A stretch of DNA of 64,000 bases from Rhodocaloribacter sp964552015 (GTDB lineage Bacteria > Bacteroidota > Rhodothermia > Rhodothermales > ISCAR-4553). Below the pieces are notes generated by a model that had not been told where the DNA came from, made no database searches, and saw nothing but the letters and a program-made list of their open reading frames with translations. Of this stretch, positions 7,319 to 21,078 are shown piece after piece. The stretch spans positions 1 to 64,000 of the forward strand of contig CAZKFR010000008.1 in assembly GCA_964552015.1 (NCBI GenBank), written 5' to 3'. A program made the translations under genes and the position numbers. The first letter of the stretch is position 1. Every line of letters begins with the position of its first letter.

Positions 7319-7355
7319 GAAAGGCCCTCCCCGGTAATCACGGGAAGGGCCTTTC
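7319..7355. terminator. Bidirectional intrinsic terminator
   Basis: Arms GAAAGGCCCTCCCCG (7319-7333) and CGGGAAGGGCCTTTC (7341-7355) pair over 15 bp with one mismatch around a 7-base loop; A residues flank one side and T residues the other. It sits between the converging small membrane protein gene (ends 7264) and ppdK (ends 7389). Confidence 0.85.
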
Positions 7356-7388
7356 GTGTGGACGACCGGCGTGGAGACCAGCGTCTTC

Positions 7389-10076
<2,688 letters not shown>

Positions 10077-10433
10077 ATCGTTCGGGCCCAGTTTGGTTGA
10101 GAGAATGGGGTCATCGTTTCGTGCGCGGTGGTGTCAGGAAGATACATTCCGGCCCACCCCCGATTGTGAGGCTAAGATCAAAAAAACACGGTACACGACT
10201 CCTTCGCGCTACTGGAAGCGCTTTTTGTTGCAGGGCCTCCGGACGCGGTGCGGTTGGGGCCGGGCGGGCCGGTGTCGGACGGCTGTCACCCATCCGGCAG
10301 AGCTTACCGGGAAAGCGGGACGGTGAAAAAGAAGGCCATCCCGGGAACCTTCTCGCACGCGAAGTAAAAGGGGATCAGGCACCGTCGCATCGTCCTACCC
10401 GCGGTGCTCCCTTCACGTTAGACGTCGCTTACC
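10077..10433. promoter_or_regulatory. Divergent intergenic region between ppdK and topA
   Basis: 357 bp without a convincing gene. It must hold both promoters and contains an A-rich patch (AAGATCAAAAAAACACGG near 10172-10190). A weak inverted repeat AGAAGG/CCTTCT lies near 10330-10350. No known riboswitch consensus was recognised. Confidence 0.4.
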
Positions 10434-13022
10434 ATGAAACGACTGGTCGTTGTAGAATCACCGACGAAAGCCCGGACGATCTCCCGGTTTCTGCCCGGGA
10501 AGGAATACCGGGTGGAGGCCAGCATGGGCCACGTGCGTGACCTGCCGTCGTCCTCCGCCGAGGTGCCGGCCCGGTACAAAGACAAGCCGTGGAAAGACCT
10601 CGGGGTTGACGTCGAGCACGATTTTCAGCCCATCTATGTCATCCCTTCCGACAAGCGCAAGGTCGTGCAGCATCTCAAGGCTGCCCTCAAGGAGGCCGAC
10701 GAACTCTATGTGGCCACGGACGAGGACCGGGAGGGTGAATCCATCGGATGGCACCTGCTCGAAGTGCTCAAGCCGAAGGTACCGGTCCGGCGCATGGTGT
10801 TCCATGAGATCACCCGGGAGGCGATTCTGGGGGCGCTGGAGCAGACGCGCCAGATCGATCAGCATCTGGTCGAGGCCCAGGAAGCACGCCGCATCCTGGA
10901 CCGTCTCTTCGGGTATCGCCTGTCCCCGTTGCTGTGGAAAAAGATTGCCCCCGGGCTCTCGGCGGGGCGTGTGCAGAGCGTGGCGGTGCGGCTGCTCGTG
11001 GAGCGGGAAAAAGAGCGCATTGCCTTCGTGCCGGCCTCGTACTGGACCCTGAAGGCGTTGCTGGAGAAGGAGGGGATGCTGTTCGAGGCGGCGCTTACGC
11101 AGGTGCGCGGTTTGCGCGTGGTCACAGGGCGCGACTTTGATGATCAGACGGGGCGGCTGAAGGACGGGCTCGTTCCGGGGCGCGATGTGGTGGTGCTGAG
11201 CGAGGAGGAGGCTCGCGCGCTGGCGTCGCGGCTGCCCTCGGCTCCCTGGCGCGTCACGAACGTCCATGCCCGTACGGAGACGCGTTCCCCCTATCCGCCT
11301 TTCATCACGTCGACGCTGCAGCAGGAGGCCAGCCGCAAGCTCGGTTTCTCGGCACGCCGGACGATGCAGGTGGCGCAGCGGCTCTACGAGCAAGGCTACA
11401 TTACGTACATGCGCACCGACTCGACCAACCTCTCGGAGGAGGCCGTCGAGGCCAGCCGCAGGGCCGTCGCCGAGCGCTACGGGAAGGAGTACCTGAGCCC
11501 CGCGCCCCGGCAGTTCCAGAGCAAGGTGCGGAACGCACAGGAAGCGCACGAGGCCATCCGCCCGGCCGGGCGGGAGATGAAGACCCGGGAAGAACTGGGG
11601 CTGCGGGGCGAGGAGGGAGCGCTCTACGACCTGATCTGGAAGCGAACCGTGGCCACGCAGATGGCGGAGGCCCGGCTCCGGCTCGTGACCGTGACGATCG
11701 AGGCGGGCGAAAGGGACGAGGTCGCCACCTTCCGGGCCTCAGGCAAGACGATCCTGTTCCCCGGCTTCTTCCGTGCGTACGTCGAAGGGAGCGATGACCC
11801 GGACGCCGCCCTCGAGGACCGGGAGCAACCCCTGCCTGACCTGAAGGAGGGCGATCGGCCTTCCTGCCGTGAGGTCGAGCCGCTGGGGCGGCAAACGCGC
11901 CCGCCCGCCCGGTACACCGAGGCTACGCTCATCAAGGAGCTGGAAAAGCAGGGCATCGGCCGGCCAAGCACCTACGCCACGATCATCGACACGATCGTCG
12001 AGCGGGGGTATGCCTTTCGTCAGAAGAACCAGCTCGTACCCACCTTCACGGCCTTCGCCACGAACAACTTGCTCGAGGCCCGTTTTGCCCGGCTGGTGGA
12101 CCTCGGCTTCACGGCCCGCATGGAGCAGGCCCTGGACGACATCGCCGCCGGGCAGCAACACGCCGTGCCCTACCTGCGCGATTTTTACTTCGGGGACGAA
12201 GGGCTCGACCGAAAAGTACGGGAAGCCCTCGACAGCGTCGATCCGCGCGAGGTGAGCGCGATCCACGTGCCGAAGTGGGGGCCGTACACGGTGCGCGTCG
12301 GGAAGTATGGGCCGTATGTGGAGGGGGAAGTCGACGGGGAGCGACGCACGGCCTCCCTGCCGGAAAAGGTGGTGCCGGACGAAGTGACGAAGGAGATGCT
12401 CGAGGGGCTGCTCCGGGCTTCGATCAACGAGCAGGGTCCGCTCGGGACCGACCCCGCAACGGGGCTTCCCGTGTACGTGCTGGAAGGGCCGTACGGGCCG
12501 TATGTGCAGCTGGGCGACAAGGAGGGCAAGCCCAGGCCCCGCCGCGTCTCCTTACCGAAAGGCATGGCGCCGGACGAGGTGACGCTGGAGACAGCCCTGG
12601 ACCTGCTGGCGCTGCCGCGGACGCTCGGCCAGCACCCGGAAACGGGCGAGCCGGTCCTGGCCGGCATCGGTCGGTACGGCCCGTTCGTGCAGCACGGCAG
12701 CACCTATGCTTCGCTCCAGCCCGGCGACGACGTGCTCACGATCGACCTGCCCCGGGCCCTCGAACTCCTGACGGCGAAGGAAGCCCGGCGCGGCGGCACG
12801 AAGAAGGTGCTGCGCGAACTCGGCCCCCATCCCGAGACCGGCGAGATGATCGTCGTGATGGACGGGCGGTATGGCCCGTACGTGAAGCACCAGCGTGTAA
12901 ACGCCTCGCTCCCGAAAGACCGGAAACCGGAGGACATAACGCTCGAAGAAGCGCTGTCGCTGCTCGAAGAACGCACCTCCCGCTCGGGGAAGCGCCGGTC
13001 GTCGCGTGCGAAGAAAGCCTGA
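10434..13022 (+). CDS. topA: DNA topoisomerase I (type IA)
   Basis: 862 aa enzyme that relaxes negative supercoils by transient 5'-phosphotyrosine cleavage. Seen: Toprim domain at the N-terminus starting KRLVVVESPTKA, with the acidic triad in ATDEDREGE (D96, D98, E100), core with SAGRVQSVAVRLL, and catalytic Y325 in GYITYMRTDST. Instead of Cys-type zinc ribbons the C-terminal ~260 residues carry a series of topo-C repeats marked by KYGPYVEG, GPYGPYVQLG, RYGPFVQHG and RYGPYVKHQ, then a basic tail. That zinc-free architecture is typical of Actinobacteria and Bacteroidota. Convergent with rsgA. Confidence 0.97.
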   Translation: MKRLVVVESPTKARTISRFLPGKEYRVEASMGHVRDLPSSSAEVPARYKDKPWKDLGVDVEHDFQPIYVIPSDKRKVVQHLKAALKEADELYVATDEDREGESIGWHLLEVLKPKVPVRRMVFHEITREAILGALEQTRQIDQHLVEAQEARRILDRLFGYRLSPLLWKKIAPGLSAGRVQSVAVRLLVEREKERIAFVPASYWTLKALLEKEGMLFEAALTQVRGLRVVTGRDFDDQTGRLKDGLVPGRDVVVLSEEEARALASRLPSAPWRVTNVHARTETRSPYPPFITSTLQQEASRKLGFSARRTMQVAQRLYEQGYITYMRTDSTNLSEEAVEASRRAVAERYGKEYLSPAPRQFQSKVRNAQEAHEAIRPAGREMKTREELGLRGEEGALYDLIWKRTVATQMAEARLRLVTVTIEAGERDEVATFRASGKTILFPGFFRAYVEGSDDPDAALEDREQPLPDLKEGDRPSCREVEPLGRQTRPPARYTEATLIKELEKQGIGRPSTYATIIDTIVERGYAFRQKNQLVPTFTAFATNNLLEARFARLVDLGFTARMEQALDDIAAGQQHAVPYLRDFYFGDEGLDRKVREALDSVDPREVSAIHVPKWGPYTVRVGKYGPYVEGEVDGERRTASLPEKVVPDEVTKEMLEGLLRASINEQGPLGTDPATGLPVYVLEGPYGPYVQLGDKEGKPRPRRVSLPKGMAPDEVTLETALDLLALPRTLGQHPETGEPVLAGIGRYGPFVQHGSTYASLQPGDDVLTIDLPRALELLTAKEARRGGTKKVLRELGPHPETGEMIVVMDGRYGPYVKHQRVNASLPKDRKPEDITLEEALSLLEERTSRSGKRRSSRAKKA

Positions 13023-13079
13023 CGCCGGGGTCCGGCCGGAGAACGGTCATGCCCGGGTCGAAGCCTCCGTCGCGGTGGC

Positions 13080-14066
13080 TCATCGGCCAACGTCCTTCTC
13101 TCCCAGGCGGAGCGAATGCAGGATGTTGAGATAACTCTCGTAGCGTTCCGGCGTGATTTCGTCCCGCTCGACGGCCTCCTTGACGGCGCAGCCCGGCTCG
13201 TGGTCGTGCGTGCAGTTGGGGAAGTGGCACGCCGGCAGGTACGGGCGAAACTCGACGAAATAGTGGCCGAGGTCGCTCGGGTCGAGGTCCACCAGGCCAA
13301 ACTCCCGCAGGCCGGGCGTGTCGACGACGAAGCCCCCGAAGGAGAGGGGATACAGGGCCGCATACGTGGTCGTGTGGCGCCCCTTCTGGGTCTTCTGGCT
13401 CACGTCGCCAATCCGAAGGTTCAGGCCCGGCTCGATCGCGTTCAGCAACGACGACTTCCCGACCCCCGACGGCCCGGAAACCACACTCACCCGGCCTTTC
13501 AGGGCCTTGGCCAGGGCGTCGAGGCCCTCGCCGGTCTTCACGCTCGTCATCAGGACCGGATAGCCCAGCCCGGCATACAGGTCGCGGAGGAAGAAGACCG
13601 CATCCCGGTCGGCTGGCTTCATCAGGTCGAGTTTGTTGAAGACGATGCCGGCCGGGATGTCGTGCACGCCGGCCATGACGAGGAAGCGGTCGATGAACCC
13701 CGGGTTGATCTTCGGCTGGCGGATGGACTGGATGACCCAGGCCGCATCGATGTTGGCGGCGATCACGTGCACCATCCCGATCCGCCGGCCTGCCGCCCGG
13801 CGTTTGAGTTCGTTCTTCCTGGGATGGATCTCCGTGATCAGGCCCGTGCCATCGTCGTTCAGGCGAAGGGTGACGCGATCGCCGACGACCACGGGACTCG
13901 TCGTCTCCGTCACTTCGAGTCGGAACCGCCCGCGTACCTTCGACGGGATAACCTGGTCGCCGGCCTGCACGTCGTACCAGCTGCCGGTAGCACGGATGAC
14001 GGTGCCTTCAAGAAACGTGGGCGGTTCCGACGAGTCGGAAGCAGGTCCGTGGTTCGTTTCGGGCAT
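13080..14066 (-). CDS. rsgA: Ribosome small-subunit-dependent GTPase A
   Basis: 328 aa circularly permuted GTPase that assists late 30S maturation. Seen: N-terminal OB fold (TVIRATGSWYDVQ), then G-motifs in permuted order: NKLD, GPSGVGKSSLLN (P-loop) and DTPGLREFG, followed by the C-terminal zinc module CHFPNCTHDHEPGC. ATG at 14066 gives the standard length; a longer in-frame extension upstream reads through the divergent promoter region and is not conserved-looking. Convergent with topA; divergent from a two-gene set of small proteins. Confidence 0.95.
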   Translation of the reverse strand: MPETNHGPASDSSEPPTFLEGTVIRATGSWYDVQAGDQVIPSKVRGRFRLEVTETTSPVVVGDRVTLRLNDDGTGLITEIHPRKNELKRRAAGRRIGMVHVIAANIDAAWVIQSIRQPKINPGFIDRFLVMAGVHDIPAGIVFNKLDLMKPADRDAVFFLRDLYAGLGYPVLMTSVKTGEGLDALAKALKGRVSVVSGPSGVGKSSLLNAIEPGLNLRIGDVSQKTQKGRHTTTYAALYPLSFGGFVVDTPGLREFGLVDLDPSDLGHYFVEFRPYLPACHFPNCTHDHEPGCAVKEAVERDEITPERYESYLNILHSLRLGEKDVGR

Positions 14067-14188
14067 AAGGACAGGGCATACGTCGGAGGAGGAACGGGCC
14101 GGTGAAACCTGGGGGCACCGGTCTCGTCTACAGTCTACGGCAAATATCTGGCACATCCAACGGATACCGGGGCAGACCCGATCGACCC

Positions 14189-14536
14189 ATGGCCCAGAAG
14201 CAGAAGGCAAAACAAACGACCTATGAACGGGCGCGCGAGGCGTTTCAAGCGCTGGACCTCGAGGCACGCATGCGTTTCCTGATCGAAGGCGCTGCCGCCA
14301 CGATGGCCCAGGGCATCGAAGCCGCCGGACAGACACTGGGCACCGTGCTCGAAGATCTTTTCCAGGCCGCCTGTGCGACGACGGAGCCGGCGGAGGCGGA
14401 TACCGCATCGTCCGGGCCAGGCGAGGGCAGAACGAAAAACGCCGGGTCGAAGAAGCCATCGTCCGGCGCCAGACGCGGGGCGAAGCCCGCGTCGGGAGGA
14501 AACGCCTCGGGCAACGATGTAAACCAGAAGGGCTGA
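14189..14536 (+). CDS. Small helical protein with basic low-complexity tail
   Basis: 115 aa, not recognised. Residues about 1-62 are helical and amphipathic (RAREAFQALDLEARMRFLIE, then GAAATMAQGIEAAGQTLG). From about 65 on it is a Ser/Gly/Lys/Ala-rich tail (SKKPSSGARRGAKPASGG), similar in style to tails of phasins or histone-H1-like proteins, without a decisive motif. The stop is immediately followed by the ATG of the next gene, so the two are co-translated. Start chosen at ATG 14189 (MAQKQ); an in-frame start at 14102 would read the intergenic region. Confidence 0.7.
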   Translation: MAQKQKAKQTTYERAREAFQALDLEARMRFLIEGAAATMAQGIEAAGQTLGTVLEDLFQAACATTEPAEADTASSGPGEGRTKNAGSKKPSSGARRGAKPASGGNASGNDVNQKG

Positions 14537-14812
14537 ATGGAAAAGCGGGAAGACAGGCTGGTCGAGTATGAGCGGTTGAATCTGCTCGGGAAAGCCGTCA
14601 TGCTCGGCGGGGCCGCCGTGCGTGTCCTCGGCCTCGCCATCGACGCCGTGCTCGACCAGACCGCATCGATCGTCGCCGATGCCGAGCGTGCGTTTCGCCA
14701 GGGCCTCGATCCGAACGTTGAGGACGCCCGTATCCTGGAGGAATACACAGCGGAAAAAGAAAAGACCCCTACCGGCGGGCAGGGGTCTTCGGAAGCGGGT
14801 GGGGCATGTTGA
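14537..14812 (+). CDS. Small helical protein, partner of the preceding gene
   Basis: 91 aa, not recognised. A hydrophobic/amphipathic stretch (LLGKAVMLGGAAVRVLGLAI, about 15-34) is followed by an acidic helix. The middle resembles the GAA-containing helix of the preceding protein, so they may be diverged paralogues. It starts at the base after the preceding stop. Its last ~17 codons run through the hairpin that terminates the converging lon gene, so the C-terminal GGQGSSEAGGAC may be under little selection. Confidence 0.65.
   Translation: MEKREDRLVEYERLNLLGKAVMLGGAAVRVLGLAIDAVLDQTASIVADAERAFRQGLDPNVEDARILEEYTAEKEKTPTGGQGSSEAGGAC
14750..14790 (-). terminator. Intrinsic terminator of lon
   Basis: Arms AAGACCCCT (14762-14770) and AGGGGTCTT (14781-14789) pair perfectly; on the minus strand the hairpin is followed by a T-rich tail (TTTTCTTTTT). 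It lies about 32 bp beyond the lon stop codon and inside the 3' end of the converging small gene. Confidence 0.85.
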
Positions 14813-14821
14813 GGCGCCCGG

Positions 14822-17344
<2,523 letters not shown>

Positions 17345-17376
17345 CTATTTGAAAAATAGGCTTCTGCGTGCCATAT

Positions 17377-17400
17377 GAAAACGGGCGGGGAGACCCGCCT
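17377..17400 (-). terminator. Intrinsic terminator downstream of the histidine kinase gene
   Basis: On the minus strand GGCGGG-TCTC-CCCGCC (17384-17399) followed by GTTTTC. It separates the kinase gene (ends 17528) from lon (starts 17344). Confidence 0.65.
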
Positions 17401-17527
17401 GTCAGGATGCATCCATGGCTGGTTCAAAAACCAGGCCAAAGCGGGGGTGTGTGACAAGATGTCCGGCCAAAAAAGAGGTTACCTCCGGCCCGGGCATGAG
17501 GCCAGGCTCCGGCGTGCGGTGGGGACG

Positions 17528-18985
17528 TCAGGGTTGGCTCAGGAGCTGCCGCACGAGGGCATCCAGGCGGTCGATGCGGAAGGGTTTAGGCATGATGGCT
17601 GAGACCGCTTCGTCGGGCTCTCCCGGGTCGGTGTCACCTGTGAGCAGGAGGATGGGTAGGTTCGGCGCTTGCTGGCGGAGGCGCCGGGCCAGCTCGCGCC
17701 CGTTCATCTCGGGCATACCCTGGTCCGTGATCACGAGGTCGAACGGTTCACGTTGAGCGCGTTCGAGCGCCTCGGTGCCCGAGGCGGCGACCTGCACGGC
17801 ATGGCCCTTCATCGTGAGGAGGCGGTTGAGGACGGTACGGAGGCCGGGCTCGTCGTCGACGACGAGGATGCGGCCGGTGCGTCCTGCGGAACGGGGGGCG
17901 TCCACACCGGGCACCGAGAGATCGGCTTCAGCAGGGGGGAACGTCAGGGTGAAGACCGTTCCGGCGCCGGGCGTCGAGCGGACGTCGATGGTACCATCAT
18001 GCTCGCGAACGATGCCGTAGGAAACAGCCAGGCCCATCCCGCTACCCTGCTGGCCTTTCGTGGTGAACAGCGGGTCGAAAATACGCCCCTGCAGGTGCTC
18101 GGGAATGCCCGTGCCGGTGTCGGCCACCTCGACCAGCACGCCCCGTTCCGGTTCCAGCCGCGTGTGGATCCGGATCTGGCCGCCCTCGGGCATCGCCTGC
18201 ACGGCATTCAGGATCAGGTTCACCAGTACATCCCGCAACTCGGGTCCTGAACCCTGGATGGGAGGGACGGGCTGCAGGTCCAGTTCCATCTCGATGGTGA
18301 TGCCCTGCAGGCGAGGTTCGTTGTTCCAGTAGGGACGGGTCAGGGTCACCACGTCCCGAATGAGAGCCGGCAGGTCGATGGGTTCGAAGGCCGTCTTTTT
18401 CTCCTGGCGAATGTACTGCTGGATTTTCCGGACGAGGGCGGCGCCGTCCAGGGCGGCCTGCTCGATCGGACGCACATGATCGTGGACGAGGGCATCGGGC
18501 ACGTCCGCGGGCCAGGCGGCTCGGAGCAGCTCCAGATGCCCGAGGATGTTGCTGAGCAAGTTGTTGAAGTCGTGCGCGATGCCCATGGTCATGCGACCCA
18601 GCGTTTCCATCCGGTGCCGGAGGGTGTGGCTGCTGGTCCACGAGGTGGGTTGTGTGAGGACTTCGCCGGTGATTGTGAGGGCAAGGACTTCGGGGGAAGC
18701 CTTACCGGAGGGGCCGAAGACGGGAAGAAAATGAAGGAGGACCGGCACGGGTTGAGCGCGATCCGGGTGGGGTACGAGGAAGAGCTGGTTCGTCACCGGC
18801 GTTCCCGCGGCGGCCTCGCGCACGAGTCCGGACACCAGGTGCCGATCCGACTCCGGAAGCATCGACCAGGGATCGGACGCCTCGGAGAAGACGTGCACCC
18901 AGGGGTCATTCCGGTAGACGACGTCCCCCGAAGGCGTCAGCGTGGCCACGAGCAGTTCGGCTTCGACGGGCGGGAAAGCTTCCAT
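17528..18985 (-). CDS. Hybrid sensor histidine kinase with C-terminal receiver
   Basis: 485 aa soluble protein. Order of parts: PAS-like N-terminal region (about 1-110), HisKA with phospho-acceptor H138 in GIAHDFNNLLSNILGH, HATPase with the N box near NAVQAMPEGGQIRI and DTGTGIPEHLQGRIFDP, then a receiver domain starting ILVVDDEPG with phospho-acceptor D421 in LVITDQGMPEMNG. The HDFNN signature marks the NtrB-like group. There is no transmembrane segment and no adjacent response regulator, so the output partner is unknown; the receiver has no attached output domain. Flanked by a terminator and a divergent CBS gene. Confidence 0.9.
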   Translation of the reverse strand: MEAFPPVEAELLVATLTPSGDVVYRNDPWVHVFSEASDPWSMLPESDRHLVSGLVREAAAGTPVTNQLFLVPHPDRAQPVPVLLHFLPVFGPSGKASPEVLALTITGEVLTQPTSWTSSHTLRHRMETLGRMTMGIAHDFNNLLSNILGHLELLRAAWPADVPDALVHDHVRPIEQAALDGAALVRKIQQYIRQEKKTAFEPIDLPALIRDVVTLTRPYWNNEPRLQGITIEMELDLQPVPPIQGSGPELRDVLVNLILNAVQAMPEGGQIRIHTRLEPERGVLVEVADTGTGIPEHLQGRIFDPLFTTKGQQGSGMGLAVSYGIVREHDGTIDVRSTPGAGTVFTLTFPPAEADLSVPGVDAPRSAGRTGRILVVDDEPGLRTVLNRLLTMKGHAVQVAASGTEALERAQREPFDLVITDQGMPEMNGRELARRLRQQAPNLPILLLTGDTDPGEPDEAVSAIMPKPFRIDRLDALVRQLLSQP

Positions 18986-19294
18986 GGTGTTACCGTTACG
19001 GCCGGCAGGGTGCCGTGCGTCAGGGGCTGGAACAGGGTACGGGCGTGTATGTATCCCCGTTGAATTACGACGTGGCGGCTGGCCTCCGGTGGGGCCGGGA
19101 TGTAATTTTCCGGGCTAAGGGCGACCAACGGCAGGCAGGGCGTCCGGGGCGATCCCCTGCATGGCGCGCTCCGGAGGTTTCATCACGGGGCCGTGCCATT
19201 TTTGATGGCGCAGGACGGTGCGACAGGGTGATGGGCTCGTACCCGGGAAGGGGCCCGGGGCAATATAACCACTTTTGACGTAAGAGGAAGGTAC
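18986..19294. promoter_or_regulatory. Divergent intergenic region between histidine kinase and cystathionine beta-synthase
   Basis: 309 bp with no convincing gene. A good ribosome binding site AGAGGAAGG sits just before the ATG at 19295. No SAM-type riboswitch consensus was seen. Confidence 0.4.
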
Positions 19295-20707
19295 ATGTGG
19301 TACGCTAACATTCTGGAGGCGATTGGTAAAACGCCGCTGGTGCAGATTCACCGCATAGCGAAGGGATTGCCGTGTACCGTGCTGGCGAAGGTCGAGTTTT
19401 TCAATCCGGGCGGCTCGGTCAAGGACCGTATCGGCATCAGCATGATCGAGGCGGCCGAACGGGAAGGCAGGCTCAAGCCGGGCGGGACGATCATCGAGGG
19501 CACGAGTGGCAATACGGGTGCGGGCCTGGCGCTGGCCGCCATCGCACGGGGCTATCGCTGCATCTTTACCACCACCGACAAGCAAAGCCAGGAGAAGCTC
19601 GACGTGCTCCGCGCCCTGGGGGCCGAAGTGATCGTGTGTCCCACCAACGTCGCCCCGGAGGACCCGCGTTCCTACTATTCGGTGGCGCGTCGTCTGGCGG
19701 AGGAGATCCCCAACTCGGTGTACCTCAACCAGTATGACAACCCGGCCAATGCGGAAGCCCACTACCGTACGACCGGCCCCGAGATCTGGGCTGACACGGA
19801 GGGACGCGTCTCCCACCTGATCGCCGGGGCCGGCACGGGGGGCACGATCTCGGGCACGGCGCGTTTCCTCAAGGAGAAAAAGCCGGACCTCCAGGTCATC
19901 GGCGTCGATCCCTACGGCTCGGTCTACTACAAGTATTTCCATGAAGGCGTCTTCGACGAAGACGAGATCCACCCCTATCTCACCGAGGGTGTCGGGGAGG
20001 ATATCCTGGCCGGCAACATGGATTTCGGGCTGGTCGATGATTTTGTGCGTGTCTCGGACCGCGATGCCATGCTCATGACGCGTCGTCTGGCTCGTGAGGA
20101 AGGGCTGTTCGTCGGTCAGTCGAGCGGGATGGCGATGGCCGGGGCGATCGCCTGGCTGCAGGCTCACCGGGACCGCCTCACGCCGGATGATGTGGTGGTG
20201 GTGATTCTGCCCGACTCCGGGTTCCGCTACCTCTCGAAGACGTACAATGACACCTGGATGCGAAACCACGGTTTCCTCCCGGAGCGCACCGAGGTGACGG
20301 TGGAAGAGATTCTACGCGCCCGGCGGGCCCCTGCGCCGCTGGTGGCCGTCGGTCCGGACGAGACGCTGGCCGACGCCATTCGCCTGATGACGGAGCACGG
20401 TATCTCGCAGATGCCGGTCCTCGAAGGGGAGGAGGTCGTGGGCCGCGTCTCGGAAAACGGTATCCTCAACCGGCTGATCGAAAACCCGGCGGCTCGCGAG
20501 GAGTCCATCCGTACGGTGATGGATGCACCCATGCCGGTCGTCCCTCCCTCGCTTCATCTCGACCTGCTCTCGACGTACCTCGATCAGGGAGGCGGGGCCG
20601 TCCTCGTACACCGGCCCGAGAGCACGGGGTATGAGATCATCACACGGAGCGACCTGATCAACGTGCTGGCTGCCCCGGCCCGGAACGGAACGGGGCGGCA
20701 CGGGTAA
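19295..20707 (+). CDS. Cystathionine beta-synthase with CBS-domain pair
   Basis: 470 aa PLP enzyme condensing serine (or O-acetylserine) with homocysteine to cystathionine, first step of transsulfuration. Seen: PLP-lysine motif NPGGSVKDRIG, phosphate/carboxylate loop EGTSGNTGAGL, GAGTGGTISG, and Ser-containing VILPDSGFRYLSK. After about residue 330 come two CBS motifs (DAIRLMTEHGISQMPVLEG and a second shorter one), the arrangement of eukaryote-like CBS rather than plain cysteine synthase. No haem-binding N-terminal extension. A strong SD precedes the ATG. The DUF3467 gene follows after 42 bp. O-acetylserine sulfhydrylase activity is the alternative. Confidence 0.93.
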   Translation: MWYANILEAIGKTPLVQIHRIAKGLPCTVLAKVEFFNPGGSVKDRIGISMIEAAEREGRLKPGGTIIEGTSGNTGAGLALAAIARGYRCIFTTTDKQSQEKLDVLRALGAEVIVCPTNVAPEDPRSYYSVARRLAEEIPNSVYLNQYDNPANAEAHYRTTGPEIWADTEGRVSHLIAGAGTGGTISGTARFLKEKKPDLQVIGVDPYGSVYYKYFHEGVFDEDEIHPYLTEGVGEDILAGNMDFGLVDDFVRVSDRDAMLMTRRLAREEGLFVGQSSGMAMAGAIAWLQAHRDRLTPDDVVVVILPDSGFRYLSKTYNDTWMRNHGFLPERTEVTVEEILRARRAPAPLVAVGPDETLADAIRLMTEHGISQMPVLEGEEVVGRVSENGILNRLIENPAAREESIRTVMDAPMPVVPPSLHLDLLSTYLDQGGGAVLVHRPESTGYEIITRSDLINVLAAPARNGTGRHG

Positions 20708-20749
20708 GCCCGCCTCCTTTCCCTCCAGCCTTCAGAGCGAGAGCATCGC

Positions 20750-21067
20750 ATGAACGAACCCGATAACCTCCAGGGGTCGGCGCACCTCGATATCGAACTG
20801 AGTAACGAGGTGGCCGAAGGCGTCTACGCCAACCTGGTCATGATTGCCCATTCGTCCGAGGAGTTCATCCTCGACTTCATCCGGATCATGCCGGGGGTGC
20901 CGAAGGCCCGGGTGAAGAGCCGGATCATCATCACGCCCTCGCATGCGAAGCGCCTCCTGCATGCCCTGGCGGAGAACATCGACAAGTACGAGCAGGCGCA
21001 CGGGGAGATTGCCGAGCACGGGGGCCTGCCGGCCATGCGGTTCGGGGTGCCCGGGGGCGAGGCCTGA
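20750..21067 (+). CDS. DUF3467 family protein
   Basis: 105 aa small protein of the DUF3467 family, function unknown. Seen: the beginning LDIELSNEVAEGVYANLVMIAHSSEEFILDF, FIRIMPGVPKARVKSRIIITP and SHAKRLLHALAENIDKYEQ blocks that define it. Located 42 bp after the CBS gene and 11 bp before the converging hemL stop, so it shares a transcript with CBS at most. Confidence 0.9.
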   Translation: MNEPDNLQGSAHLDIELSNEVAEGVYANLVMIAHSSEEFILDFIRIMPGVPKARVKSRIIITPSHAKRLLHALAENIDKYEQAHGEIAEHGGLPAMRFGVPGGEA

Positions 21068-21078
21068 GTCCGGCGGCG

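Noticed and set aside
18986..19294. Possible SAM or T-box riboswitch before the cystathionine beta-synthase gene
   Set aside because: No conserved core or terminator/antiterminator pairing could be found by eye.
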